This document shows positions 9,017 to 19,276 of a DNA stretch of 64,000 nucleotides, piece by piece. Position numbers and translations under genes: made by a program. The notes beneath the pieces were generated by a model, which worked only from the letters and a program-made list of their open reading frames with translations, ran no database searches and had not been told where the DNA came from. Source of the DNA: Abyssibacter profundi (GTDB lineage: Bacteria > Pseudomonadota > Gammaproteobacteria > Nevskiales > OUC007); assembly GCF_003151135.1 (NCBI RefSeq), contig NZ_QEQK01000003.1, forward strand, positions 186,001 through 250,000. Direction: 5' to 3'. Numbering within the stretch: the stretch's first letter is position 1; each line of letters begins with the position of its first letter.

Positions 9017-9129
9017 GACTCCCCCAAATTCAGTGATCTTGTTTGGCCCGATTGTAAAGCACGGCTCATGCCGTGGCGGCAGCTCACGTATGATCCGCGG
9101 CCCGGGTGTTCGATTCCTTCCAGTTCTTG

Positions 9130-11264
<2,135 letters not shown>

Positions 11265-11323
11265 GCAGCCCTTGGGTCGCCGCTGTGGCCGGTGGCACAA
11301 TCCAGCGCATGGGAGCTGAAACG

Positions 11324-11749
11324 ATGAAGCCTGTTCTAAGCCCCGCTGAAGTCGAGCGGCTGTTACACGATGGTCTGCCGAGTGCGGCCGGGTTGCGGGT
11401 CCTGGAGCTGGAGGCAGGGCGTGCGACGATTCGTATGCCGGTTGACGCTTCCATGGTGCGTCCGGGTGGGACGCTGTCCGGCCCGATGATGTTTGCCGCC
11501 GCAGATTCGGCGATGTATGCCGTGATTCTGGGGCACCTGGGGCCGGAACTGCTCGCGGTCACCACCGATACCACAATTCACTTTCTGCGCCGGCCTCCGC
11601 TGCGTGATGTCGACGCCGAGGCGCGCATTCTCAAGTTGGGGCGTCGACTGGTGATTTGCCAGGTGGAAATCCGGACGGTTGACGAGGCTGAGCCGGTGGC
11701 GGTTGCAACCGGCACGTACTCACTGCCGCCCCGTCCCGCGCCCGTTTAG
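11324..11749 (+). CDS. PaaI-like hotdog-fold thioesterase
   Basis: 141 residues, single hotdog domain. The pattern VRPGGTLSGPMMFAAADSAMYAVI corresponds to the central helix of the PaaI/YbgC-like acyl-CoA thioesterases, followed by VTTDTTIHFLRRP and a final ATGTYSLPPR strand. GGAG at 11312-11315 sets the ATG at 11324. It probably hydrolyses acyl-CoA or aryl-CoA; the substrate is unknown. It lies 60 bp after tgt and converges on pspC. Its stop codon TAG forms the loop of a perfect GC-rich hairpin. Confidence 0.82.
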   Translation: MKPVLSPAEVERLLHDGLPSAAGLRVLELEAGRATIRMPVDASMVRPGGTLSGPMMFAAADSAMYAVILGHLGPELLAVTTDTTIHFLRRPPLRDVDAEARILKLGRRLVICQVEIRTVDEAEPVAVATGTYSLPPRPAPV

Positions 11750-11759
11750 AACGGGCGCG
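11737..11759. terminator. GC-rich hairpin with the thioesterase stop codon as its loop
   Basis: Perfect 10-bp arms CGCGCCCGTT (11737-11746) and AACGGGCGCG (11750-11759) around the three-base loop TAG, which is the stop codon of the preceding gene. There is no T tract. It sits between the convergent thioesterase and pspC genes and may act in both directions. Confidence 0.5.
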
Positions 11760-11764
11760 TCGTA

Positions 11765-12169
11765 TCAGCCGCGCTCCAGGTTGCGGAAGGCGCGGTTGAG
11801 TTCCAGATCCTTGGACGACAGGTAGGCTTCCAGGCCGCGTAGCTTGCGCTCCAGGTGGTCGAAATCGTCCTCCACCTCGTTGAGCTGCGGCGTATACGCC
11901 AAGTCATCGAGGTCGTCGTCCAACTCGGGCTCAGGCGGGGCGGCGCGCGTGGCTTCGGCCACCGCCGGACGCTGGCGCCGCGGCAGCAACACCGCGGCGA
12001 CCAGGTAGGCGATGAAGGTCGGCCATGCGAAGAAGATCAGGCCCAGGACCATCAGGATGCGCACGACCTTGCGGTCGACATCGAAGTAGGTCGCCAGCCC
12101 GGCGCAGACGCCGGCAATCCAGCCGTGATCCGGGTCGCGGTGCAGGTTCATTGGGCGTGTGCGTTTCAT
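11765..12169 (-). CDS. pspC: Phage shock protein C, PspC-domain membrane protein
   Basis: 134 residues. The PspC domain is at the N-terminus: GWIAGVCAGLATYFDVDRKVVRI, then one hydrophobic segment (LGLIFFAWPTFIAYLVAAVLL). An acidic tail with a coiled-coil-like end follows (DDDLDDL ... LERKLRGLEAYLSS). In the phage-shock response PspB and PspC sense inner-membrane stress and recruit PspA. The ATG at 12169 overlaps the pspB stop (ATGA), showing coupling. Last gene of the operon read from the sigma-54 site near 13430. Confidence 0.95.
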   Translation of the reverse strand: MKRTRPMNLHRDPDHGWIAGVCAGLATYFDVDRKVVRILMVLGLIFFAWPTFIAYLVAAVLLPRRQRPAVAEATRAAPPEPELDDDLDDLAYTPQLNEVEDDFDHLERKLRGLEAYLSSKDLELNRAFRNLERG

Positions 12170-12393
12170 GTCTTGTGTCTCCAGTCGGGGACTTCGGCAT
12201 CGAGGATGGCTTCGAGCGCATCCAGTCGATGCCGCATACGGCGTGCGGTCTGCTCCAGATGCCGAATCTTGGCATCCTGGTCATCCGAACTGACCGGTTT
12301 GTGCTTCTTCCAGATCGTGATGTAGTGAAACGCGATCCAGATGGGGGCAACAACCACCAGCAGAATAACCAGCAGTGGAAAGAGTTCGTCCAT
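12166..12393 (-). CDS. pspB: Phage shock protein B
   Basis: 75 residues, the usual PspB length. One N-terminal membrane helix (LFPLLVILLVVVAPIWIAF) ends in the conserved HYITIWKKHK motif, then a leucine-zipper-like amphipathic helix (IRHLEQTARRMRHRLDALEAIL). Inner-membrane partner of PspC that relieves PspA inhibition of PspF. It lies 32 bp after pspA and overlaps pspC. Confidence 0.95.
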   Translation of the reverse strand: MDELFPLLVILLVVVAPIWIAFHYITIWKKHKPVSSDDQDAKIRHLEQTARRMRHRLDALEAILDAEVPDWRHKT

Positions 12394-12425
12394 CGGCTCC
12401 TAGCCTTGTCGTGACGGATTGAGTA

Positions 12426-13100
12426 CTAGTCCGAGGGCTTGTCCGCCGGGCGCATGCGCGCCTTGAGTGCGGCCAGTTCCTCCTCGACCTGCTCGGAGCT
12501 TTCCAGTTCGGCGAACTCGTCATTCAGGTCCTGACGGCCCAGATCATACGATTCCGCCTCGGCTTCAAGCGAATCGATGCGGCGTTCATAGGACTCAAAC
12601 TGCGCCATCGCGTCGTCGATCTTCTCGCTGTTGACCTGCTGCTGCACGCGAACGCGCGCCGTGGCAGACCGCTTGCGCATCACGATGGACTTCTGCCGGG
12701 CCTTGGCATCGGCCAACTTGCTCTTGAGCTTGGTAATGTCGGTGTCGAGCTTTTCCTGCTCTTCATCCAGCACCTTCAGCTCGTCGGTGATTTCCTGTTG
12801 CACGTCGACGATGCGCTGTTTGGCCAGCAGGGCGGCCCGGGCCAGGTCTTCGCGTTCATGGCGAATCGCCAGCTCGGCTTTGCGCTCCCACTCGGCCGCA
12901 TCGCGGTTCAGGGCCTTGTGCTTGCGCTCCAGCGTTTTTTTCCGGGCGATGGTTCGCACGGAGGTCGAGCGGACCTCAACCAGCGTGTCTTCCATTTCCT
13001 GGATGATCAGGCGGACCAGCTTTTCCGGGTCTTCGGCCTTATCCAGCATGGCGTGCATGTTGGAGTTGATGATGTCGGACAGTCGTGAGTAGATTCCCAT
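12426..13100 (-). CDS. pspA: Phage shock protein A, PspA/IM30 family
   Basis: 224 residues, almost entirely coiled coil. The N-terminal amphipathic membrane-binding helix is MGIYSRLSDIINSNMHAML, followed by the signature EDPEKLVRLIIQEMEDTL. PspA (ESCRT-III-like) binds stressed inner membrane and, when free, inhibits PspF. The start at 13100 has GGAG 6 nt upstream; four extra in-frame residues upstream are not conserved. Its promoter is shared with the small exported-protein gene at 13138-13377, so PspA is the second, not the first, product of this operon. Confidence 0.97.
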   Translation of the reverse strand: MGIYSRLSDIINSNMHAMLDKAEDPEKLVRLIIQEMEDTLVEVRSTSVRTIARKKTLERKHKALNRDAAEWERKAELAIRHEREDLARAALLAKQRIVDVQQEITDELKVLDEEQEKLDTDITKLKSKLADAKARQKSIVMRKRSATARVRVQQQVNSEKIDDAMAQFESYERRIDSLEAEAESYDLGRQDLNDEFAELESSEQVEEELAALKARMRPADKPSD

Positions 13101-13137
13101 GGTCGGCTCCAAGTGGGGGGTAAGAGGTGAGGGTGGC

Positions 13138-13377
13138 CTAGTTCGAACGGTTGGCCGTGCCCTGTTGTTGATCGTTCGGAGACTGCGTCGGCTCGGGTAG
13201 AACCGGGCGTAGCACCCGGAAGGCCTCGTCCTTGATCAGTTGCAACGCGCGGTTGCCCTGCGAGGCAATGGCTTGCGACGTGGCAGCGTGAATCGCCTCA
13301 CGCACGTTCGGCGCGGCATGCGCGCTGGTGGACAGGCTGGCGGCGAGAACAGTGGCAATGGCGAGTGTGCGGATCAT
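13138..13377 (-). CDS. Small exported protein, first gene of the psp operon, function unknown
   Basis: 79 residues. A textbook signal peptide (MIRTLAIATVLAASLSTSAHA, cleavage after AHA) leaves a mature periplasmic protein of about 58 residues. Most of it is one predicted amphipathic helix (NVREAIHAATSQAIASQGNR, then an ALQLIKDEAF stretch), ending in a Pro/Gln/Asn-rich tail. No family is recognised. It lies between the sigma-54 promoter at 13425-13440 and pspA (37 bp away), so it should be induced with pspABC. A periplasmic stress sensor or effector is an attractive but unproven role. Confidence 0.72.
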   Translation of the reverse strand: MIRTLAIATVLAASLSTSAHAAPNVREAIHAATSQAIASQGNRALQLIKDEAFRVLRPVLPEPTQSPNDQQQGTANRSN

Positions 13378-13424
13378 GGTCGGGCTCCCTGGGGGTCAGT
13401 AAATTAGGCTTGCCCCTACTACAT

Positions 13425-13440
13425 TCCAACACCTGTGCCA
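13425..13440 (-). promoter_or_regulatory. Sigma-54 (-24/-12) promoter of the psp operon
   Basis: On the minus strand the sequence is TGGCAC-aggtg-TTGGA, matching the -24 TGGCAC element fully and the -12 element except for the final C. It lies about 48 nt upstream of the exported-protein start. The divergent gene encodes a PspF-type sigma-54 activator. The AT-rich stretch at about 13455-13490 between promoter and pspF is where PspF enhancer sites and IHF would be expected; I found no exact consensus there. Confidence 0.75.
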
Positions 13441-13561
13441 ATCTACGGACAATCGATAAGCCATTGTTTTTGAACAAATAATTATTTTCGGTCCGTTCTC
13501 TGAATTGTGCTTAAAGGTTTATTAGGCCAATATTCGGTGAAATTTACCGATTGGTGCAGCG

Positions 13562-14581
13562 ATGAATCGAGAGCCGGAATCACTCATCGGCGAGTCCGAG
13601 GCCTTCCTCGACTTGCTGGAGCGGCTGTCTCAGGTGGCGCCGCTGTCCAAGCCCGTGCTTGTGATCGGCGAGCGTGGCACCGGCAAGGAGCTCATCGCCG
13701 CTCGGTTGCACTATCTGTCTGAGCGATGGGACCGACCCTTCGTCAAGCTCAACTGCACTGCTATTAACGAGGAGCTGCTGGAGTCCGAGATGTTTGGTCA
13801 TGTGTCCGGTGCCTACACCGGCGCAAGCAAATCTCGGGCAGGGCGCTTCGAGTCGGCAGATGGCGGCACGTTGTTCCTCGACGAACTGGCCTCGATGTCG
13901 CTGCGATTACAGGAAAAGCTGTTGCGAGTCGTGGAGTACGGGCAGTTCGAGCGCGTGGGTTCGAACGAGACGCGGGAGGTGGATGTTCGCATTGTCGGTG
14001 CCGCCAACGCAGACCTGCCGGCGTTGGCGGCAGAGGGTCGGTTTCGCGAGGATTTGCTCGATCGATTGTCCTTCGATGTGCTAACCCTGCCGCCACTGCG
14101 CTTCCGGCAAGAGGACATCCTTCCGCTGGCAGAGCACTTCGCCAAGGGCATGGTCAAGCAATTGCGACAGGAGTTTTTCGCAGGGTTCACCGGTGGCGCG
14201 GCTGCGACACTGATGAACTACGACTGGCCCGGCAACATTCGCGAGCTTAAGAACGTTGTGGAGCGGGCGGTGTACCGCGCGCCCAGCGGCAAACCGGTCT
14301 CCCGTATCGAATTCGACCCCTTTGCCTCGCCGTATCGGCCGCAGCAACGCATGCCCGATAGCCGCGCAGAAGGCTTAGCCTCGGCGCCTGCGACGGCCAG
14401 CCAGGATGCGCCGATTCGCTATCCGTACGACTTCACCGAGACCGTCGCCGAATTCGAGGCGGAGCGCCTGCGTCTGGCCCTGGATGCCCATCAGCACCAC
14501 CAGGGGCGCACGGCCGATGCCCTGGGGCTGAGCTACGACAAGCTGCGGGGGCTGCTACGTAAGCACCAGATCGGGCGGTAG
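13562..14581 (+). CDS. pspF: Sigma-54-dependent activator PspF
   Basis: 339 residues. An AAA+ enhancer-binding protein without an N-terminal regulatory domain, as in PspF. Walker A GERGTGKE (36-43), the sigma-54 contact loop GAYTGA (83-88; Tyr replaces the usual Phe), Walker B TLFLDEL (103-109), NYDWPGNIRELKN, and a C-terminal Fis-type helix-turn-helix (GRTADALGLSYDKLRGLL). It activates the divergent psp operon and is held inactive by PspA. The stop codon sits inside a long inverted repeat. Confidence 0.95.
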   Translation: MNREPESLIGESEAFLDLLERLSQVAPLSKPVLVIGERGTGKELIAARLHYLSERWDRPFVKLNCTAINEELLESEMFGHVSGAYTGASKSRAGRFESADGGTLFLDELASMSLRLQEKLLRVVEYGQFERVGSNETREVDVRIVGAANADLPALAAEGRFREDLLDRLSFDVLTLPPLRFRQEDILPLAEHFAKGMVKQLRQEFFAGFTGGAAATLMNYDWPGNIRELKNVVERAVYRAPSGKPVSRIEFDPFASPYRPQQRMPDSRAEGLASAPATASQDAPIRYPYDFTETVAEFEAERLRLALDAHQHHQGRTADALGLSYDKLRGLLRKHQIGR

Positions 14582-14590
14582 CAGCCCCGC
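14545..14590. terminator. Long inverted repeat spanning the pspF stop codon
   Basis: Perfect 13-bp arms GCGGGGCTGCTAC (14545-14557) and GTAGCAGCCCCGC (14578-14590) with a 20-nt loop; TGTTATTC follows. The arms encode the last helix and stop codon of pspF. It lies between convergent pspF and the lipoprotein gene (stop at 14597) and probably ends transcription in both directions. Confidence 0.6.
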
Positions 14591-14596
14591 TGTTAT

Positions 14597-16843
14597 TCAG
14601 GGGCCTTCGGGAACGGGATTGAAGGTCACACCGTAGCTGTACTCGGTGATCACGCCACGCGGCGTGGTGACGGTGATCCGTAGAGAACCGGAGTCGGCCT
14701 CCGCATCCGGTGCGGGCGCATCGATACTGAAGAAGTAGCGGTTAGCGGCCATGGAGTCGTTGGTCGAGCACAGCACCTCCCGCGAGGTGACACCAACCGC
14801 GGTGCCGACGTCGGTTTCAACCGAAATCGTGGTGCCCACCGGCAGCGGCTGGCCGCGTTCGTCGCGCAGCACCAGTCCGATGCTCGCACCACCCACGAAG
14901 TCGGCCGCATCGGTGCTGCCCGGTGGCAGGCCCAGATTCATGGTCGTGTCGTAGCCTGAGGAGTCGACCGGCGTGTTGGTGCTGGGGTCGTCCAGGAAGC
15001 TGTCATTGACACCATCCTGGTCTGCGATGAACTGGTCATCCAGGAATGCGCCGGAGCCGGAGAAGATCAAGACCAGCGACTCGCGGACATTGAGCAGCGT
15101 CCCTTCTGCGGCATCACAGCCGGATTCGCAGATCAAACCCGTAAAGGCGCCACTGGCTGCGTCGTGCAGACCGTTGTCGTTAAAGTCGACGTTGGAGTCA
15201 GCAGCGATGGCCGTAAATGGGCGATTTTCGGTCTGGCGCCCATTGGTGCCAAAGCCGGCCACGTCATAGACGCCATCTTCGTCACGGTCCAGAAAGGCTT
15301 CCGCCAGATCTTGGGTCGAGGCCTGTTGTTCGCCGGACTGGTGGATGCCGTCGCCATTGGCGTCGAAGAAGCTCTCTTCGCCGGTTGCGGTGGCCAGCAC
15401 GGTCGTGCGTCCATCATCGGGGCGTCGCCCCTGGCTGCGCCAGGTAACGGAGCAGGCACCGGTTGCATCGACGAAGCACTGACCATCGATGGAGCCTTCT
15501 TCGGTGGTGAAGGCGACGGCCGTGCCTTCCGGGACGGGGTTGTTGAACCGGTCGGCCAAACGGATATTCACTTCCGCCTCGACGCCGTCGTAGTCGAAGG
15601 CTTCCAGGTTGAAGCAGCTGGCCGTCAACGAGAAGCTGTCGTTGTCGGTGATGCCCGAAGAGATCACCAACTGGTCGGATTGGCTGAAGATGGTGTCACC
15701 GCTATTGGGATCGGTGGCCTCGGCGCGCACACGCACGGTGGTGTGTACGGTGCCGGACCGCACAACCACCGATACCTTGCCCTCAGAGTTGGAGATGCCC
15801 TGCGAATCCGACAGTTCGACACCGCCTGACGTGCGGTCCAGGGTGAACCGCACCGTCTCGCCCTCCACCGGGTCGCCCACATCGTCGCGCAATACGAAGG
15901 TGACGGTGGAGGTTTCCTGAATACCCTGACCACCCGTGCCCCTGAGCCCGATCACCGTCGGTGTCGCGGAATCAAATTCCAACGCCCCGATGTTCGCCGG
16001 CTCGATGGTCAATGTCCCCGTGGCCGACAAGGCCTTGCCATACGCACTCGCGGTGGCCGTAATGGTGTCGGTGGTCTGGGCGCCGCTGGCACAGCCGGCA
16101 TCCTGGAAGGTTGACCGGGCCACGCCGTTGACCGATGTCACGGGCGAGTCCAGTTCGCTCGAGCCGCCGCAGACCGAGCTGGTGAACGCCACTTCAAAGT
16201 TATCCAACGTAAACAAGGCGCCGCTCTCGTCGACCAGATCGACCCGCAGGCCGGAGGAGCCACGGGTGGCGATTGGGTCCTGCCCGACGTGCACGCGGCC
16301 TTCGGTAAAGGTGCCGCCATCGAGCACGCCCATGCGCACGGCCCGCACCTCGACGACGCCTGTGGCGCTCAAGGTCTGGTCACCGAACGTGGCCGTGGCT
16401 GTCAGTGTGTCCTCGCCGACGCAGGGCACTGTGCCGGTGTACACCGTCGAGGCCGAGCCCGTCGCGCCGGTGGAACGGGTCCCAGGGAAGGCATCGGCAT
16501 CCGCGCAGGCGGCCGTGAAACTAACCGTCACGGAGTCGCTGGTGTAGAGCGCGCCGGTTTCGTCAACGATATCCACGCGCACTGTGGTGCCCACACCATC
16601 GGCGATGGGTGACTGCCCCACCGCGATGACATTTTGGATGAAGTTGCCATTGGCCTGATCGAGCACGCCCATGCGCAGGGTGGTGGTGTCGACGGGATCC
16701 GTCGGTTCGGTCGGGTCGGTGGGGGTTTCGTCCCCGGCGTCGGCGGTCCCGGACAGGGTGTCCTCGCTGCCACAGGCGACCAGCCCCAGGCTGAAAATGG
16801 CCAGCGCAAGCGCACGAAGCCAGACGGAAAACTGCATATTCAT
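14597..16843 (-). CDS. Large surface lipoprotein with bacterial Ig-like (Big-1/invasin-type) repeats
   Basis: 748 residues. A lipobox LVAC puts the lipidated Cys at residue 24, followed by an acidic Thr/Pro linker (DPTEPTDPVD). Two related units of about 110 residues begin at RMGVLD (57 and 171) and share VRVDIVDETGAL / LRVDLVDESGAL. Big-1-like domains lie at about 286-396 and 404-490 (VTFVLRDDVGDPVEG; RLADRFNNPVPEGTAVAF). Residues 490-620 carry Asp-rich EF-hand-like turns (FFDANGDGI, DRDEDGVYD, FIADQDGVND). A last Ig-like domain is at about 650-745. Probably an outer-membrane adhesin or stalk. GGGGG about 5 nt upstream supports the ATG at 16843. Confidence 0.82.
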   Translation of the reverse strand: MNMQFSVWLRALALAIFSLGLVACGSEDTLSGTADAGDETPTDPTEPTDPVDTTTLRMGVLDQANGNFIQNVIAVGQSPIADGVGTTVRVDIVDETGALYTSDSVTVSFTAACADADAFPGTRSTGATGSASTVYTGTVPCVGEDTLTATATFGDQTLSATGVVEVRAVRMGVLDGGTFTEGRVHVGQDPIATRGSSGLRVDLVDESGALFTLDNFEVAFTSSVCGGSSELDSPVTSVNGVARSTFQDAGCASGAQTTDTITATASAYGKALSATGTLTIEPANIGALEFDSATPTVIGLRGTGGQGIQETSTVTFVLRDDVGDPVEGETVRFTLDRTSGGVELSDSQGISNSEGKVSVVVRSGTVHTTVRVRAEATDPNSGDTIFSQSDQLVISSGITDNDSFSLTASCFNLEAFDYDGVEAEVNIRLADRFNNPVPEGTAVAFTTEEGSIDGQCFVDATGACSVTWRSQGRRPDDGRTTVLATATGEESFFDANGDGIHQSGEQQASTQDLAEAFLDRDEDGVYDVAGFGTNGRQTENRPFTAIAADSNVDFNDNGLHDAASGAFTGLICESGCDAAEGTLLNVRESLVLIFSGSGAFLDDQFIADQDGVNDSFLDDPSTNTPVDSSGYDTTMNLGLPPGSTDAADFVGGASIGLVLRDERGQPLPVGTTISVETDVGTAVGVTSREVLCSTNDSMAANRYFFSIDAPAPDAEADSGSLRITVTTPRGVITEYSYGVTFNPVPEGP

Positions 16844-17088
16844 GAAAACCCCCGACGCGGTGCGCGTTCGGTTACAGGCGCGCACCCAAGACCCTTGGCG
16901 AGCAGGTTAATGGAGCCCGACAGGCCAAACAATAGCGCGGCCTGCCCAAACCGCCGTTAAATGAAGTACTTAGCGATAAACAACTGCGTCCTCAGTTAAC
17001 CCGTTTCGCAGCGGCGCAGTCGACGGCCGCCGACAGACGGTCGAGTCAGCTAGACTCCCGCGCCCTTCCGTCATTTCAGGGCCTGGTT

Positions 17089-18438
17089 GTGAACGCCGTG
17101 TGGGTCGAAATCCGAGCCTGTTTGCAGTTGGCTGTGCCAATCGTGCTGGCGCAGCTGGCGATGATGGGCTCGCGGGTGGCCGATACGATCATGGCCGGGC
17201 GGTTGTCGGCCACGGATCTTGCGGCTGTCGCGTCCGGGGCCAGTTATTGGATGATTCTCGGTCTGTTGGTGATCGGGCTGGCCAACGGCCTGTCGCCGAT
17301 CGTGGCACAGCAGCGCGGGCGCGGAGTGGCGGCGACGGAGATCGGATCGTATATCCAGCAATGTCTTTGGGTTGCGATTCTCATCGGTACGGCCTGGCTG
17401 GTGTTGATGTGGCTGACGGCCGCTCCGCTGATGACTCAGTTGGGGTTGTCGCCCACGGCAACGCAGGCGGCCACCGGTTATCTGCAGGCCGTCGCGCTCG
17501 GAGCGCCGGCAACCAGTGTGATGTTGGTCCTGCGCTTCGGCGCTGATGGCATGGGCCAGGCGCGCCCGTTTTTGCTGATCGGGTTGGCCGGATTGGCCGT
17601 CAACGTGCTGTTGAACTACATGCTGATGTGGGGGCGGCTAGGCGCGCCGCAACTGGGTGCGGTGGGCTGCGGCTATGCCACCGCCGTGGCGGACATCGTG
17701 ATGTTACTGCTGTTTCTGTTGGCGTATCGCGTGCACAAACCCCTGCGCGCGCTGCAGGTGTTCGCACGCCGGGTGATGCCGCAGCGCGAGACCGTGGTGG
17801 ATTGGATGCGTGTGGGCTTGCCAATCGCCGTCATGCTGACCTTCGAGGCCGGGTTTTTTGGTGCAACGGCACTGGTCATGGCGCGCTTTGGAGATATTCC
17901 TGCCGCGGCGCATCAGATCGCGATGAATTACTCCTCGGTCTGCTTCATGGTGCCGCTGGGCATTGCTTTTGCCACCACCGTGCGGGTGGGACATGCCATC
18001 GGGCGAGGGCGCCCGGAGGCCGCGCGACGCGCTGGCTGGACGGGCGTCGGGCTCAGTCTGGTCTTTGCAGCATTCTCGGCAGCGCTGATGCTGTTGGCGC
18101 CTGGCTGGATCGTCGGCCTCTACACCGACAGCGCCTCGGTGGCGCCGCTGGCCGTGCGGCTATTGTTCTGGGCTGCACTGTTCCAGTTCTTTGATTGCCT
18201 GCAGGCCTCATCGGCCGGCGCCTTGCGTGGATTTAAGGACACGCGCTGGCCCATGCTGATCACGCTGGTGGCCTATTGGATTGTCGGTATGCCGGTCGGG
18301 GCCACGCTGGCCTTCGCCGGCGGTTACGGTCCGGACGCCTTGTGGTGGGGCATTATCCTGGGGCTGGGGACAGCGGGTGTGTTGCTCTGCTGGCGCTTGG
18401 CGCGTCGCTCCGGCCGGGTGGTGTCACAAACGGCTTGA
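17089..18438 (+). CDS. MATE-family multidrug/Na+ antiporter (NorM-like)
   Basis: 449 residues with twelve hydrophobic segments in two homologous halves. Family patterns include LAVPIVLAQLAMMGSRVADTIMAGRLS near the N-terminus (NorM TM1), LANGLSPIVAQQRG, and in the second half FGDIPAAAHQIAMNYSS and VRVGHAIGRGRPEAARRAG. It exports cationic drugs or dyes in exchange for Na+ or H+. A GTG at 17089 is the likely start, with CAGGG upstream; another GTG is at 17098. The 245-bp gap before it, divergent from the lipoprotein gene, shows no convincing promoter. Confidence 0.93.
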   Translation: MNAVWVEIRACLQLAVPIVLAQLAMMGSRVADTIMAGRLSATDLAAVASGASYWMILGLLVIGLANGLSPIVAQQRGRGVAATEIGSYIQQCLWVAILIGTAWLVLMWLTAAPLMTQLGLSPTATQAATGYLQAVALGAPATSVMLVLRFGADGMGQARPFLLIGLAGLAVNVLLNYMLMWGRLGAPQLGAVGCGYATAVADIVMLLLFLLAYRVHKPLRALQVFARRVMPQRETVVDWMRVGLPIAVMLTFEAGFFGATALVMARFGDIPAAAHQIAMNYSSVCFMVPLGIAFATTVRVGHAIGRGRPEAARRAGWTGVGLSLVFAAFSAALMLLAPGWIVGLYTDSASVAPLAVRLLFWAALFQFFDCLQASSAGALRGFKDTRWPMLITLVAYWIVGMPVGATLAFAGGYGPDALWWGIILGLGTAGVLLCWRLARRSGRVVSQTA

Positions 18439-18542
18439 TTCGCCGGCGCGGTTGCTTGTAACCACGTCGTATAAGCACATGCCTTGAGTCAGGCGGGGTT
18501 CGGGCGCATCGTCGCGACAGGTTCAACGCAAGGACGATGACC

Positions 18543-19175
18543 ATGACACTGCAACTCGGAGACACCGCCCCGGATTTTGAGGCCGAGACGACCCTCGGCA
18601 CCATCCGCTTCCACGATTGGCTGGGAGACAGCTGGGGCGTATTGTTCTCGCACCCCAAGGACTACACGCCGGTTTGCACCACGGAATTGGGTTACACGGC
18701 CAAGCTGAAAGATGAGTTTGCCCAGCGCAACACCAAGGTGATTGGCCTCTCTGTCGACCCGTTGGGTGATCATCACGGCTGGATCGAGGACATCGAAGCA
18801 ACCCAGGGCGCGCGCCCGGATTTCCCGATGATCGCTGATGCCGACCGCAAGGTGTCCACGCTCTACGGCATGCTGCATCCGAACGCCAGCGCCACCACCA
18901 CGGTGCGCTCGGTGTTCATTATTGACCCTCAACGCAAGGTCCGGCTGACTATTACCTATCCTGCCTCCACCGGTCGCAACTTTAACGAGATTCTGCGGGT
19001 GCTCGATTCGCTGCAGCTGACGGATCAGCACCAGGTGGCCACGCCGGTGAACTGGGAACCCGGTGATGACGTCATCATCGTTCCGACAGTTTCCAATGAG
19101 GAGGCCCGCGAGCGTTTCCCCGAGGGCTGGGACGAGCAGCGACCCTATCTACGTGTGGTCAAGCAGCCGCAGTAG
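18543..19175 (+). CDS. 1-Cys peroxiredoxin (Prx6/AhpC-TSA family)
   Basis: 210 residues. The peroxidatic Cys lies in HPKDYTPVCTTELG; the C-terminal Prx6-type dimerisation domain (TPVNWEPGDDVIIVP, then the FPEGWDEQRPYLRV end) marks the 1-Cys class. It reduces H2O2 and alkyl or lipid hydroperoxides in the cytoplasm. AAGGA at 18530-18534 is 8 nt before the ATG at 18543 and only 2 nt before the ATG at 18537, so the second ATG is chosen. Monocistronic by appearance. Confidence 0.95.
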   Translation: MTLQLGDTAPDFEAETTLGTIRFHDWLGDSWGVLFSHPKDYTPVCTTELGYTAKLKDEFAQRNTKVIGLSVDPLGDHHGWIEDIEATQGARPDFPMIADADRKVSTLYGMLHPNASATTTVRSVFIIDPQRKVRLTITYPASTGRNFNEILRVLDSLQLTDQHQVATPVNWEPGDDVIIVPTVSNEEARERFPEGWDEQRPYLRVVKQPQ

Positions 19176-19276
19176 GTGATGAACGCGCCGGCCGTGGTGG
19201 CTCGCCGCGGCCGGCGGTTCGATATGATCGGTGCCGCGCCATTGTCGGCGCCAAGATAACAACTGAGGAGACAACG

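Noticed and set aside
9060-9075. CACGGC/GCCGTG hairpin in the NSS-queA gap as an operator
   Set aside because: Arms of only 6 bp in a GC-rich genome are expected by chance; no regulator or second copy is nearby.
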